64,000 bases of DNA from an uncultured Aquimarina sp. (GTDB taxonomy: Bacteria > Bacteroidota > Bacteroidia > Flavobacteriales > Flavobacteriaceae). Location of the stretch: positions 310,001 through 374,000 of the forward strand of contig CANMLW010000001.1 of the NCBI GenBank assembly GCA_947498705.1. The letters run 5' to 3'. Positions within the stretch are counted from its first letter, which is position 1. Each line of letters begins with the position of its first letter. The notes under the pieces are model-generated. The model saw only the letters and a list, made by a program, of their open reading frames with translations. It was not told where the DNA came from and ran no database searches. The position numbers and the translations under genes were made by a program. Shown one piece after another: positions 9,826-17,250 of the stretch.

Positions 9826-11235
9826 ATGCTTTTTAACTCATTAGAATTTTTTCTGTTTCTGCCAATAGTTTTTGTGTTGTATTGGTTTGTTATGCATAAA
9901 CACTTAAAACTTCAGAATTTCCTGGTTTTGGTGGCAAGTTATGTTTTTTATGGCTGGTGGGATTATAGGTTTTTGTCACTGATAGCTTTAAGCACTGTAG
10001 TTGATTATTTTATTGGGTTATCTATTCATAATACCAATGATAAATCGGTAAAGAAAAGATGGTTGGTGTTGAGTATGTTGTTTAATTTGGGATTATTAGG
10101 TTTCTTTAAATACTATAATTTCTTTATTGATTCTTGGGTAGATTTATTGGGATCTGTAGGCTATACAGTAGAGAATACCTGGACGTTGCAGGTGGTGTTA
10201 CCTGTGGGGATTAGTTTCTATACATTTCAGACTATGTCATATTCTATCGACATTTATAGAAATCAATTAAAGCCTACCAAGGATTTTGTTGCATTTGCAG
10301 CATTTGTCTCATTTTTTCCACAATTGGTAGCAGGACCTATAGAAAGAGCCTCTAATTTACTACCACAGATGTTGCAAAAAAGGACATTTGACAAGAAGTT
10401 AAGCGTCAAAGGCATCGAGCTTATTATTTGGGGGATGTTCAAAAAAGTGGTGATTGCAGATTCGTTAGCTCCCATTGTGAATGATATATTTAATAATTAT
10501 ACAGAGTTCTCTGGTGGAACTTTGATAACCGGTGCACTCTTTTTTGCTTTTCAAATCTATTGTGATTTTAGTGGGTATTCTGATATTGCAATAGGAACGG
10601 CCAGACTTTTTGGTTTTGATCTTATGACCAATTTTAACTTTCCTTATTTTTCACGAAGTATAGGAGAGTTTTGGCGTAAATGGCATATTTCACTTTCAAC
10701 ATGGTTTAGAGATTATCTATATATACCTTTAGGAGGGTCCAGAGTTAGTAAATTAAAAGGAATTCGAAATGTCTTTGCCATCTTTTTGGTAAGTGGTTTT
10801 TGGCACGGAGCCAATTGGACTTTTATAGCCTGGGGAGGAATTCATGCATTATTGTTTATACCTTCTTTTGTTTTAGGAACCAATAGAAGACATCTTGATG
10901 ATTCTACTGCTCAGAAAAACATCGCTTTGTTTTTAAAGAATGCCGGTCAAATATTATTTACATTTTCTATGGTTACCATTGCATGGGTATTTTTTAGAGC
11001 AAACACCATTTCAGATGCTTTTCAGTATTTGGGAAGAATAACTTCCTTAAAGTTTGATGGCTTAAGTTTTATAAATATATATGATTGGCTTCTGGTATTG
11101 ACATTGATAGGGCTTGATTATGTGCGATTTAAAAAGTATAAAATTCATGTTTTGATTTGGATAGTTATGATCATAGCTATTATAGGTTCTTTAAATAGAG
11201 AAATGCAATCAGAATTCATTTATTTCCAGTTTTAA
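9826..11235 (+). CDS. MBOAT family O-acyltransferase (AlgI-like)
   Basis: 469 residues. Conserved His287 (KWHISLSTWFRDYLYIPLGG) and His327 (WHGANW) are present, with the PGIERAS-like loop reading GPIERASNLLP near 170-180. C-terminus is FIYFQF. It is a near neighbour in sequence of the MBOAT at 49640-51091: both read LGGSRVSKLK and VSGFWHGANWTFIAWG, so these two are probably the most recent duplicates of the four. It is followed after one base by its SGNH-like partner. Confidence 0.93.
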   Translation: MLFNSLEFFLFLPIVFVLYWFVMHKHLKLQNFLVLVASYVFYGWWDYRFLSLIALSTVVDYFIGLSIHNTNDKSVKKRWLVLSMLFNLGLLGFFKYYNFFIDSWVDLLGSVGYTVENTWTLQVVLPVGISFYTFQTMSYSIDIYRNQLKPTKDFVAFAAFVSFFPQLVAGPIERASNLLPQMLQKRTFDKKLSVKGIELIIWGMFKKVVIADSLAPIVNDIFNNYTEFSGGTLITGALFFAFQIYCDFSGYSDIAIGTARLFGFDLMTNFNFPYFSRSIGEFWRKWHISLSTWFRDYLYIPLGGSRVSKLKGIRNVFAIFLVSGFWHGANWTFIAWGGIHALLFIPSFVLGTNRRHLDDSTAQKNIALFLKNAGQILFTFSMVTIAWVFFRANTISDAFQYLGRITSLKFDGLSFINIYDWLLVLTLIGLDYVRFKKYKIHVLIWIVMIIAIIGSLNREMQSEFIYFQF

Positions 11236-11236
11236 A

Positions 11237-12205
11237 ATGAAATATTTAGTACGAATTATAGTTAGTTTGGTTGTTTTAGAGTTATGTAACCTCATCGCTG
11301 GTTTTGTAAGTAATGGTAGTGATGCCATTTTACCTTTTACAGAATTTAACGCACCACCCATATATTATGATGTAGATGCTTTGTATGGTGTTACCAGACC
11401 AAAAAGTACAGAGCAAATGGTTAACTATCCTTGGGGAGGAGTGGTTTATAAAATGAACGCTCAAGGGTTTAGAGATGATGAGTTTACTGAAAAAGGAATC
11501 TTATTAACGGGCAATTCTTTTGTTGAAGGTTTTGGAGTAAAGCGAGAAGATCGATTTTCTGAAGTATTAGAGAAACAATTAAACATACCCATTAATAATG
11601 CCGGATCTGGAGGAGTGTGGACAGCCATACAAAGTGCTGTGTTGATCAAAGATCAATTAAAAGCGCAGGGCAAACAATATTATAAATCAGTAATAGTGTT
11701 AACTCCTGGCGAAGTAGTTAATATAGATACCCGTTCTCCAGAAAATGATAAGCATAGAAATTATCCTTATAGAAAAGGAAATGAAATAGCTTTTCATAAA
11801 GCAAAACATGCTAGTTTTTCGGGGAGTTTGTCTACTACAGCAAAAATCAAAAGGTTGTTTAAAAGTACATTGGTTTCCAAAATTTTCTCAACATTCAAGT
11901 ATTATGGTACGGCAAAGGTAAAGACGAAAGAGGTTGACTTTGATAAAAACGAATTAGATTGGTATATAGAACAAATCATAAAAGAAGACTACGATCAGGA
12001 AATAGCAATAGTTGTAATCAATAATTTGGGTAGAATCAAAGTAAATGGTATTCATTCATATTCTTATAATACCTCTAAAGTATCTATAGATGTTATTGAT
12101 TTTCCAGATGATTTGAACAACTATTTTGTGTCTAATGGGCATTTAAATAGTAAGGGAAATAAGGTTTTGGCAGATATGTTTTACAAGGTGCTAAAAGAAA
12201 AATAA
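11237..12205 (+). CDS. SGNH/GDSL-like protein with altered catalytic blocks, MBOAT partner
   Basis: 322 residues with an N-terminal membrane segment (about 5-24). Block I is TGNSFVEGFG at 91-100, of the GDSFxEG type seen in AlgX/AlgJ-like acetyltransferases but with Asn for Asp. A later NAGSGG matches the block II/III glycine-asparagine region. The expected DxxH near the C-terminus reads SNGH (299-302), so the Asp is missing. The fold is credible; full hydrolase activity is less so. It starts one base after the MBOAT stop and ends this polysaccharide block. Confidence 0.65.
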   Translation: MKYLVRIIVSLVVLELCNLIAGFVSNGSDAILPFTEFNAPPIYYDVDALYGVTRPKSTEQMVNYPWGGVVYKMNAQGFRDDEFTEKGILLTGNSFVEGFGVKREDRFSEVLEKQLNIPINNAGSGGVWTAIQSAVLIKDQLKAQGKQYYKSVIVLTPGEVVNIDTRSPENDKHRNYPYRKGNEIAFHKAKHASFSGSLSTTAKIKRLFKSTLVSKIFSTFKYYGTAKVKTKEVDFDKNELDWYIEQIIKEDYDQEIAIVVINNLGRIKVNGIHSYSYNTSKVSIDVIDFPDDLNNYFVSNGHLNSKGNKVLADMFYKVLKEK

Positions 12206-12552
12206 CGCCTTGTGCGAATAGTTACCTTGTGAAGTAACTAATTTAAAACAACCACTTGAAACAATTACTTATAACATTTGTTTACAATGGTTTGTGTAAG
12301 TTTAATGATTTAAAAATAGTCAAACCTGTTGTACTTATTGAGGTTCATTATTCTAATGGAGTTTTTCTACAATGCCCTTTGATATTTGCAAAAAGGAACT
12401 GAAAATCTAACCATTCTTTTCTGATGTTTGGACTTACTATAACTCACAGATTTCATCTGTACAGTAAACCAGCATAAATATAGACTCCAAGTTGCTATAA
12501 ATAATTTTAAATCAATAAGAAATCCCTTAGATTTGTGAAAAATATAACAGAT
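12206..12552. other. Intergenic stretch between polysaccharide block and orphan genes
   Basis: No convincing coding sequence in any frame. A short hairpin directly after the SGNH gene (TAGTTAC 12219-12225 with GTAACTA 12234-12240) is not followed by a T-run and is only a weak terminator candidate. The rest is plain AT-rich sequence up to the palindrome at 12553. Confidence 0.4.
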
Positions 12553-12574
12553 ATATGTGTACCGGTACACATAT
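12553..12574. promoter_or_regulatory. Perfect 22-bp palindrome
   Basis: The two 11-base arms are exact reverse complements around the centre CCGG; the core is TGTGTACCGGTACACA. It ends 19 bases before the likely start codon of the lipoprotein gene, where a dimeric repressor or activator could bind. No regulator in the window is tied to it. It is too short in loop (none) to be a terminator. Confidence 0.5.
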
Positions 12575-12593
12575 CCAATTGTTAGCAACAATA

Positions 12594-13490
12594 ATGAAAA
12601 ACCAAATGAAAAAAATTAGATTAATCATTTTATCAATTGCCATTACAACATTTAGTTCTTGTCAATTCAACCAATCTGTAAATAAAGATTTAACAACTGG
12701 AGCAAATTCCAAAGGCAATGGAATTGTGAGTGATAATGTCGTAATAGAAATTAATGGAAAAGCTGAAAATAGAAACGAATTTGTTTTTGGAGAAAAAGTA
12801 AAATTTATATTTAATGATATTACCGGATTGACCAGTTCAAATGGCAAAACTTATCCTGGTGTTTCAATGTATATTGTAAAAAATGAGAAAGATACTATTC
12901 TTTCAAACCCAAACCTTTTGAAAAGTTTAAATGATGGAACTGACCTTTCACCACTTCAATTACAAGCAGGTTTCAGAGCTTTGTATCCAAATCAAAATAA
13001 TGAAAAATATAAGGCTTATGTTGAAATTTGGGATAAAAAAGGAGATGGAAAATTAAATTATGAATTACCCTTTACAATAAAGGAAAATAATTTATTAAAT
13101 ATAAGTAGTAATGGTATAGAATATTCAAATATTTATTTATGGAATAGCACTTTAAATCAGCCCATAATTGATAATACCATAAACTCTGAGCACTCATTTA
13201 TTATGATATTTTATGGTATTGAAGGGTTTAAATTAAAAAATAATAATATTTTTCCTATTCTTTCAATTGAACTAATTGATAATATTGGAAATAAAATATT
13301 TTCAAATCCAAATCTTTTAAGTGAATATGAGAATGGTCTAAGCCCTATAGATTTCAAAGAAAGACTAACAACCCCTGAATTTGCATTTAGAAAAGGTAAA
13401 ATTAATAATCCTTTAAAGTTGAATGTTAATTTTAAAGATAAAAATTCATCAAAAGAAATTAGTATTTTAACTGAATTGAATATCAATTAA
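12594..13490 (+). CDS. Putative lipoprotein of unknown function
   Basis: 298 residues from the ATG at 12594; ATGs at 12555 and 12606 are alternatives, the first lying inside a palindrome. The N-terminus is a lipoprotein signal ending in FSSC (Cys23). The mature part has two similar halves: FSNPNLLKSLNDGTDLSPL-type and FSNPNLLSEYENGLSPI-type segments, each followed by a short aromatic stretch, suggesting an internal duplication of a beta domain. I do not recognise a family. It is the first of a row of small + strand genes with similar flanking motifs (see findings). Confidence 0.7.
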   Translation: MKNQMKKIRLIILSIAITTFSSCQFNQSVNKDLTTGANSKGNGIVSDNVVIEINGKAENRNEFVFGEKVKFIFNDITGLTSSNGKTYPGVSMYIVKNEKDTILSNPNLLKSLNDGTDLSPLQLQAGFRALYPNQNNEKYKAYVEIWDKKGDGKLNYELPFTIKENNLLNISSNGIEYSNIYLWNSTLNQPIIDNTINSEHSFIMIFYGIEGFKLKNNNIFPILSIELIDNIGNKIFSNPNLLSEYENGLSPIDFKERLTTPEFAFRKGKINNPLKLNVNFKDKNSSKEISILTELNIN

Positions 13491-13503
13491 AATTGCTAAC
13501 AAA

Positions 13504-13534
13504 GTGTAAAAATGCATTAAAACGCATTTTACAC
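13504..13534. repeat. Imperfect hairpin after the lipoprotein gene
   Basis: GTGTAAAAATGC (13504-13515) pairs with GCATTTTACAC (13524-13534) except for one extra A, with an 8-base loop. It sits between a TTGCTAAC motif right after the stop codon and a CTTGGCAAAC motif before the next gene. It may terminate transcription, but the T-run is absent; it looks more like part of a mobile boundary element. Confidence 0.5.
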
Positions 13535-13570
13535 AAAACCTTGGCAAACATTTAAAAGACTTCGCATAGA

Positions 13571-14221
13571 ATGAAACATAAGTATATTTTAGTAATTATT
13601 GTATTTTTTATTTGGAAAACCTCTAAAGCAAATGAACATTTTAACTTCATTAATGATTGTATACAATTGTATGTAGAATTAGAAAAAATCAATGACGTTT
13701 ATTCAAAGGAAATTGAAGAAAACATACAAAAGGAAGTTTTAAAAAAACTAATTATTCAATGCAATAGAGAATTAAATTCTCTTTCAGAGAGTTATTTATT
13801 GAAGTATTCTGAAAGTAAAATTAAAGCGATACAAAAAAGTGTTAAACACTATAAAGTTGGTATTTCTACTTTGGTCAAGCAAAACAATGCATATTTAGCA
13901 TCTTTGACTAACTCTGAGATTAGTCAAAAAAAAATAATTAGAAAATATAACTTATTAGTCAGAAAAAGTAATTTGACATTAACTTATTTGTCTGGAATAT
14001 CAGCCCATTTATGTGGTGTTTCTGTTAAAGACTTTAAAAAAATGATTTCCACTTTAACTCTTAAACAAAGAAACTTGCTAAATGAACAACTCATAAAAGG
14101 ATTTGGTGAAGATTTAAAGAAAGGAAGTAAAATTAAACGAGAAGAAGGTTCTTTTGCGAATACGGCGGCATTTATTTACGCGTACATAAATTTAAGTGAT
14201 TGGAATTTTCAAAAAGAGTAA
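13571..14221 (+). CDS. Secreted hypothetical protein
   Basis: 216 residues with a signal peptide (about residues 1-20, ending near SKAN). The rest is strongly helical, charged and rich in Lys, Glu, Leu and Asn, as in small periplasmic helical proteins. No family is recognised. It stands alone between two boundary-like repeats, with no operon partner. Confidence 0.6.
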   Translation: MKHKYILVIIVFFIWKTSKANEHFNFINDCIQLYVELEKINDVYSKEIEENIQKEVLKKLIIQCNRELNSLSESYLLKYSESKIKAIQKSVKHYKVGISTLVKQNNAYLASLTNSEISQKKIIRKYNLLVRKSNLTLTYLSGISAHLCGVSVKDFKKMISTLTLKQRNLLNEQLIKGFGEDLKKGSKIKREEGSFANTAAFIYAYINLSDWNFQKE

Positions 14222-14366
14222 ACCGTATGCCAAAAACGTTTATAATTAATGGCTAGTTAGACTCTACTTACGAAAATCCTCGCGGATTTTCTATTAGGTT
14301 TGTATTTAGCTAATTAGTTGCTTAAACACACCACTAATCATACACAAACCCGTTAACGGTAATTGG
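14222..14366. repeat. Flavobacterial-type intergenic repeat with hairpin
   Basis: The core is a stem GAAAATCC (14272-14279) / GGATTTTC (14284-14291) with loop TCGC, inside CTACTTAC...CTATTAGG, then TTAGTTGCTTAAAC and a short palindrome CGTTAACG (14351-14358) just before the next gene. From general familiarity, elements of this kind recur between unrelated orphan genes in flavobacterial genomes; a second full copy is not present in this window, so that statement rests on memory, not on the sequence. Confidence 0.5.
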
Positions 14367-14367
14367 A

Positions 14368-15120
14368 ATGAATTTATTTGAAAAGATTTTTAAAATAGAT
14401 AAACACTCCTTAAAGGAAGATAACACTTTCAACAAAGTAAAACTACATTTAAAATGGTCTATAAAAAATAGCCGTAAAGTTCACAAAAGACTATTAAAAA
14501 AACAGGATTGGAAACAAATGTTGTTATCCAATGATATGTTGAGTCAGAGTTTGTTGCAACTTTACATGTTTGAAAAGAGACGCAATGTGGATTTAAAATC
14601 GAGAAAAGAATACGAAAACAAGGAATACATTTTAGATAAAATTTTTGACCTTACTAATAAAATAGAAGTCCCTATTTATACTATCTATTATTTATTAAAC
14701 TTATGGGTTATCCATGAAAAGTTTGACAAAATAAATAAACTTATTAAAATAGCTCATCTTATTAAACCTTCAACATATAAAGAACAGGATCTCTATGAAA
14801 GACATTACATGAATTTTTTATATTTTCTCTGTGGAAATACAGAAAAAATTAATCACAATTTTATTTAAAAAAGCCGTAAATTTCCCCTTATTACATACTA
14901 TTCTTTCTTTCCTGAATTGTATGAAGGAATTTTGAATAGAACCGATATAGAAAATAACATTGTAACTATTGAAGATGAGTACAAAACTTTACAAAAGAAA
15001 CTGTTCAAATACTCATCTTCTTTATACGGAGGATGGAAAGAAACAGAAGTAGTAACAAATTTCACATTAGAGGTTGCTTTGAAAATATCCAGTAATCTAG
15101 ACAAATTAAAAACTGAATAG
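14368..15120 (+). pseudogene. Hypothetical gene split by an in-frame TAA
   Basis: A 166-codon frame (14368-14868) ends in TAA at 14866-14868. The same frame then runs on without another stop for 83 codons to 15120, through a stretch of ordinary protein-like composition (FPLITYYSFFPELYEGILNR). Both parts have a similar helical, Lys/Glu/Tyr/Leu-rich make-up. The simplest reading is one gene of about 250 codons with a nonsense mutation; two separate small genes are less likely because the second part has no good start. No family recognised. Confidence 0.55.
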
Positions 15121-15185
15121 CGAAATAGAGAACTATTGCCAATCGAGTACGACTCTCCCCTTAGATGAGGAGAGTGCACCTCTCA

Positions 15186-15221
15186 CACCACCGTATGCCC
15201 GGGTCTTGTATACGGCGGTTC
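15186..15221 (-). ncRNA. Group II intron domain V-like hairpin
   Basis: On the - strand the 36-base element starts GAACCGCCGTAT and ends ATACGGTGGTG; ten base pairs (one G-T) close the lower stem. The size fits domain V (about 34 bases). The upper stem is poorly paired (ACAAGACCCGGGC), which suggests decay. It is followed by GAGAGG and a domain VI-like hairpin, as is usual in bacterial introns. Confidence 0.65.
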
Positions 15222-15227
15222 GTACTA

Positions 15228-15419
15228 TCAGAATTTCACCTTATGGTAGTGCTCCAACATAGAAATATATCCTCTTTTCCGTAAACATTTCTCGGTAGTG
15301 GTCGTTCGTAAAATAGGACTTTGAGCGACTGCCCAATCTCTCATTCTGGTACGACTCCAAGCATAAGCCTGTACTTTATTAATTCCTAAACGAATTAGGT
15401 TCTTACGCTTACGTTTCAT
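15228..15419 (-). pseudogene. ltrA: Group II intron reverse transcriptase/maturase, C-terminal fragment
   Basis: 63 codons. The segments RKNLIRLGI, AWSRTRMRDWAVAQSPIL and LRKRGYISMLEHY match the far C-terminal region of LtrA-type proteins (typical pattern LGI...AW..TR...W..A.SPIL......YL...G..SL...Y). The reverse-transcriptase, X and most other domains, several hundred residues, are gone. It cannot be functional and marks a dead intron. Confidence 0.75.
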
Positions 15420-16055
15420 TTAATTTTTCTTACGACCAATTATAAAACCAATAGATAGTCCAAGATAATTATTATTTACGTTCCCTATTTTTTGTCCATT
15501 TGGCATTTCAATATCAGCTTTGTTAATGAGATTATATTCTAATCCACATCTAATATTACCTACCTCAAGTCCACCTCTTAATAAAACACCTAATTGATTT
15601 TTGGTACTTCCTTTTATTACCTCTCTAGAACCGTTTGGAGTCAAAACATCTAAATCATCAAAAAGTAAATAGTATCCTAACCCTAACCCAAGGTAAGGGC
15701 GATATTTATTTTTATTAAAAAAATAATCATAGGTCGGTACAAAGGAAATAACTGCATAATTATCTTGGTTATCGATAAGAAATTGAGAGTTGTCGATATT
15801 TTTAAATTTTTGTGAATTTAATGCAATTCCAAACCTCAATCCAATGATGCTATTTTCAGAAATTTGAACTTTAGGTTCAATATTGAGTAATAGCCCTAAA
15901 TTTTTGGATTCATTTTCAATAAGAAATCCAGGTTCTATTCTAAATAGTACCTGAGCGTTTACATTGTACAAGCAACATAATAACGGTAATAGCAATACTA
16001 TTTTTTTGGGAACGGTATTTTTACTACTTAAGAAATCGGGTAGAAAAACTTTCAT
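15420..16055 (-). CDS. Outer-membrane beta-barrel protein (PorT/OmpW-like size)
   Basis: 211 residues from the ATG at 16055; longer in-frame starts read through repeat DNA and are rejected. After a signal peptide ending near NVNAQ come alternating strands with aromatic girdles (RIEPGFLI, GLRFGIALN, YFFNKNKYRPYLGLGLGYYLLF, GVLLRGGLEVG), ending in LGLSIGFIIGRKK, a pattern of small 8-stranded barrels in Bacteroidota. The function is unknown. Its stop codon is the exact junction with the intron remnant, yet the C-terminus looks complete. Confidence 0.65.
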   Translation of the reverse strand: MKVFLPDFLSSKNTVPKKIVLLLPLLCCLYNVNAQVLFRIEPGFLIENESKNLGLLLNIEPKVQISENSIIGLRFGIALNSQKFKNIDNSQFLIDNQDNYAVISFVPTYDYFFNKNKYRPYLGLGLGYYLLFDDLDVLTPNGSREVIKGSTKNQLGVLLRGGLEVGNIRCGLEYNLINKADIEMPNGQKIGNVNNNYLGLSIGFIIGRKKN

Positions 16056-16146
16056 AAGTGTACATCTTAGTTTGTAAAATCTAGAACGAATGTTTTTCTT
16101 TATAATTGTTACTACTATTAACCTGAGTTTTAATCTGAAATGCGTC

Positions 16147-16184
16147 AGTTTGAGTGATCCGCCTTGGCGGATTGTATCGAAAAC
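16147..16184 (+). repeat. REP-like palindromic repeat, copy 1
   Basis: Consensus CGTCRRTTYGAGTGAT - stem - ATTGTATCGARAA. Here the stem is ATCCGCC/GGCGGAT (with a TT loop, 16158-16173). Outer arms TGAAATGC (16136-16143) and GCATTTCA (16187-16194) add a second level of symmetry. It lies in the upstream region of the outer-membrane protein gene. Confidence 0.65.
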
Positions 16185-16208
16185 AAGCATTTCAGTACTA
16201 GAAAGCTA

Positions 16209-16260
16209 TTCTCGATACAATTTTTCTCCATTTTATTACGAAAAATCACTCGAATCGACG
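16209..16260 (-). repeat. REP-like palindromic repeat, copy 2 (inverted)
   Basis: The same GAGTGAT...ATTGTATCGAGAA consensus on the - strand with a different stem (TTTTTC...GAAAAA) and a longer loop. The conserved ends with a changed but still self-pairing middle show selection or spread by a structure-based mechanism. With copy 1 it forms a head-to-head pair like bacterial BIMEs. Confidence 0.65.
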
Positions 16261-16332
16261 CTTTTTATAGAATACTGATATTAATCGAAATCAGGTTATT
16301 AAGTATATAAAATGTAATCATTTTTTAGGAGA

Positions 16333-17250
16333 CTATGATGTATACTTTCTAACTGCTGCTTTGATAATATCATTATGTAATCCATATTCCTGGCAAAGTT
16401 CATTCATTTTTTTTCGAAATGCATTTTGATAATAGGCAGGCATTTGTGTGCTTGTAGCAAAAAACTTTTTGTACTTCTCTAGTAGTTCTGGGTAGTATTT
16501 TTCTATGGCATTAAAGATAAGCGTTTTGCTGTCTGCTTTTCCATTTCCAAACAAAGTTATTGTGGCTGGAAAAATATAGTCAACACCTATATCTTTGAAT
16601 AATTTGAAAGATTGATGTAGTTGTTCTGAAGTATCTGTTATGTGCGGAATCAAGGGCATAAAACTTACACCTGTTAGAAATCCCTGATTAATGGTATGTC
16701 GAAGCGTTTCTATTCTTTTGGTAGGAAGGGGAGCTCCAGGTTCAAAGATTTTACCTATGTTGTTTTGTATGGTCGAGAACGAAAAACTAATGATGACTCC
16801 CTTTTTTAATTGAGGTAAATCCGATGGGAGTATGGCATTTTGTTCTATTTCTTTTAATAATTCAAAATCACGAGATATCATATCTGACTTGGTGATGATA
16901 TGAACCGGAAATTTATGTTTTAGAATGACTTCTAAAGCCTGCTGGGTTAGCTTATATTCTTTCTCAATTTGAAGATATGGATCAGTTACAGATGACAGTA
17001 CAATGATTCCATATTGCCCTTTCCTGGCTCTATTTGCCAATTGTTTATCTAATAATTCGATTGCATTAGTCTTAACCGATAGTTTTTTTTCTAGATTAGT
17101 ACCATACCTACTTCCTCTGATATAACAATACAGACAATTAAATGAGCAACTACTATACGGATTGAAGGTATAGTCATCTAAAAACCAAGGGTCTCTTTTC
17201 TTTGTCTTGTTTAGGACAGACGTAACCTCAATTTCTTTTATCATACTCAT
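16333..17250 (-). CDS. Radical SAM protein, spore-photoproduct-lyase-like (Rv2578c group)
   Basis: 305 residues (a second ATG six bases downstream is possible). The cluster-binding motif is CSFNCLYCY with Cys35, Cys39 and Cys42 (Cx3Cx2C), followed by the YIRGSRYG stretch and the later VTDPYLQIE and SFSFST segments of this group. It binds a 4Fe-4S cluster and S-adenosylmethionine; the reaction in this branch is unproven, though true spore photoproduct lyases repair DNA thymine dimers. It overlaps the start of the AlkD-like gene upstream by 23 bases, so the two are co-translated, which favours a DNA-repair role. Confidence 0.85.
   Translation of the reverse strand: MSMIKEIEVTSVLNKTKKRDPWFLDDYTFNPYSSCSFNCLYCYIRGSRYGTNLEKKLSVKTNAIELLDKQLANRARKGQYGIIVLSSVTDPYLQIEKEYKLTQQALEVILKHKFPVHIITKSDMISRDFELLKEIEQNAILPSDLPQLKKGVIISFSFSTIQNNIGKIFEPGAPLPTKRIETLRHTINQGFLTGVSFMPLIPHITDTSEQLHQSFKLFKDIGVDYIFPATITLFGNGKADSKTLIFNAIEKYYPELLEKYKKFFATSTQMPAYYQNAFRKKMNELCQEYGLHNDIIKAAVRKYTS

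Larger units (their letters stand above)
15142..15419 (-). mobile_element. 3' remnant of a group II intron
   Basis: Read on the - strand, a maturase C-terminus (15419-15228) is followed by a domain V-like hairpin (15221-15186) and a domain VI-like hairpin (about 15184-15144, arms near 15169-15175 and 15152-15158), ending in TACTCGAT, the expected order and spacing of a group II intron 3' end. The 5' end, domains I-III and most of the intron-encoded protein are missing. The break at 15419/15420 abuts the stop codon of the outer-membrane protein gene exactly. Confidence 0.75.

Noticed and set aside
12367..12591. 74-codon frame on the - strand before the lipoprotein gene
   Set aside because: Overlaps the perfect palindrome and the lipoprotein start, composition is not protein-like, and no motif is seen.
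15420..16190. Longer start for the outer-membrane protein gene at 16190
   Set aside because: The extra 45 residues run through the REP-like repeats and lack a signal peptide; the ATG at 16055 gives a clean signal peptide.
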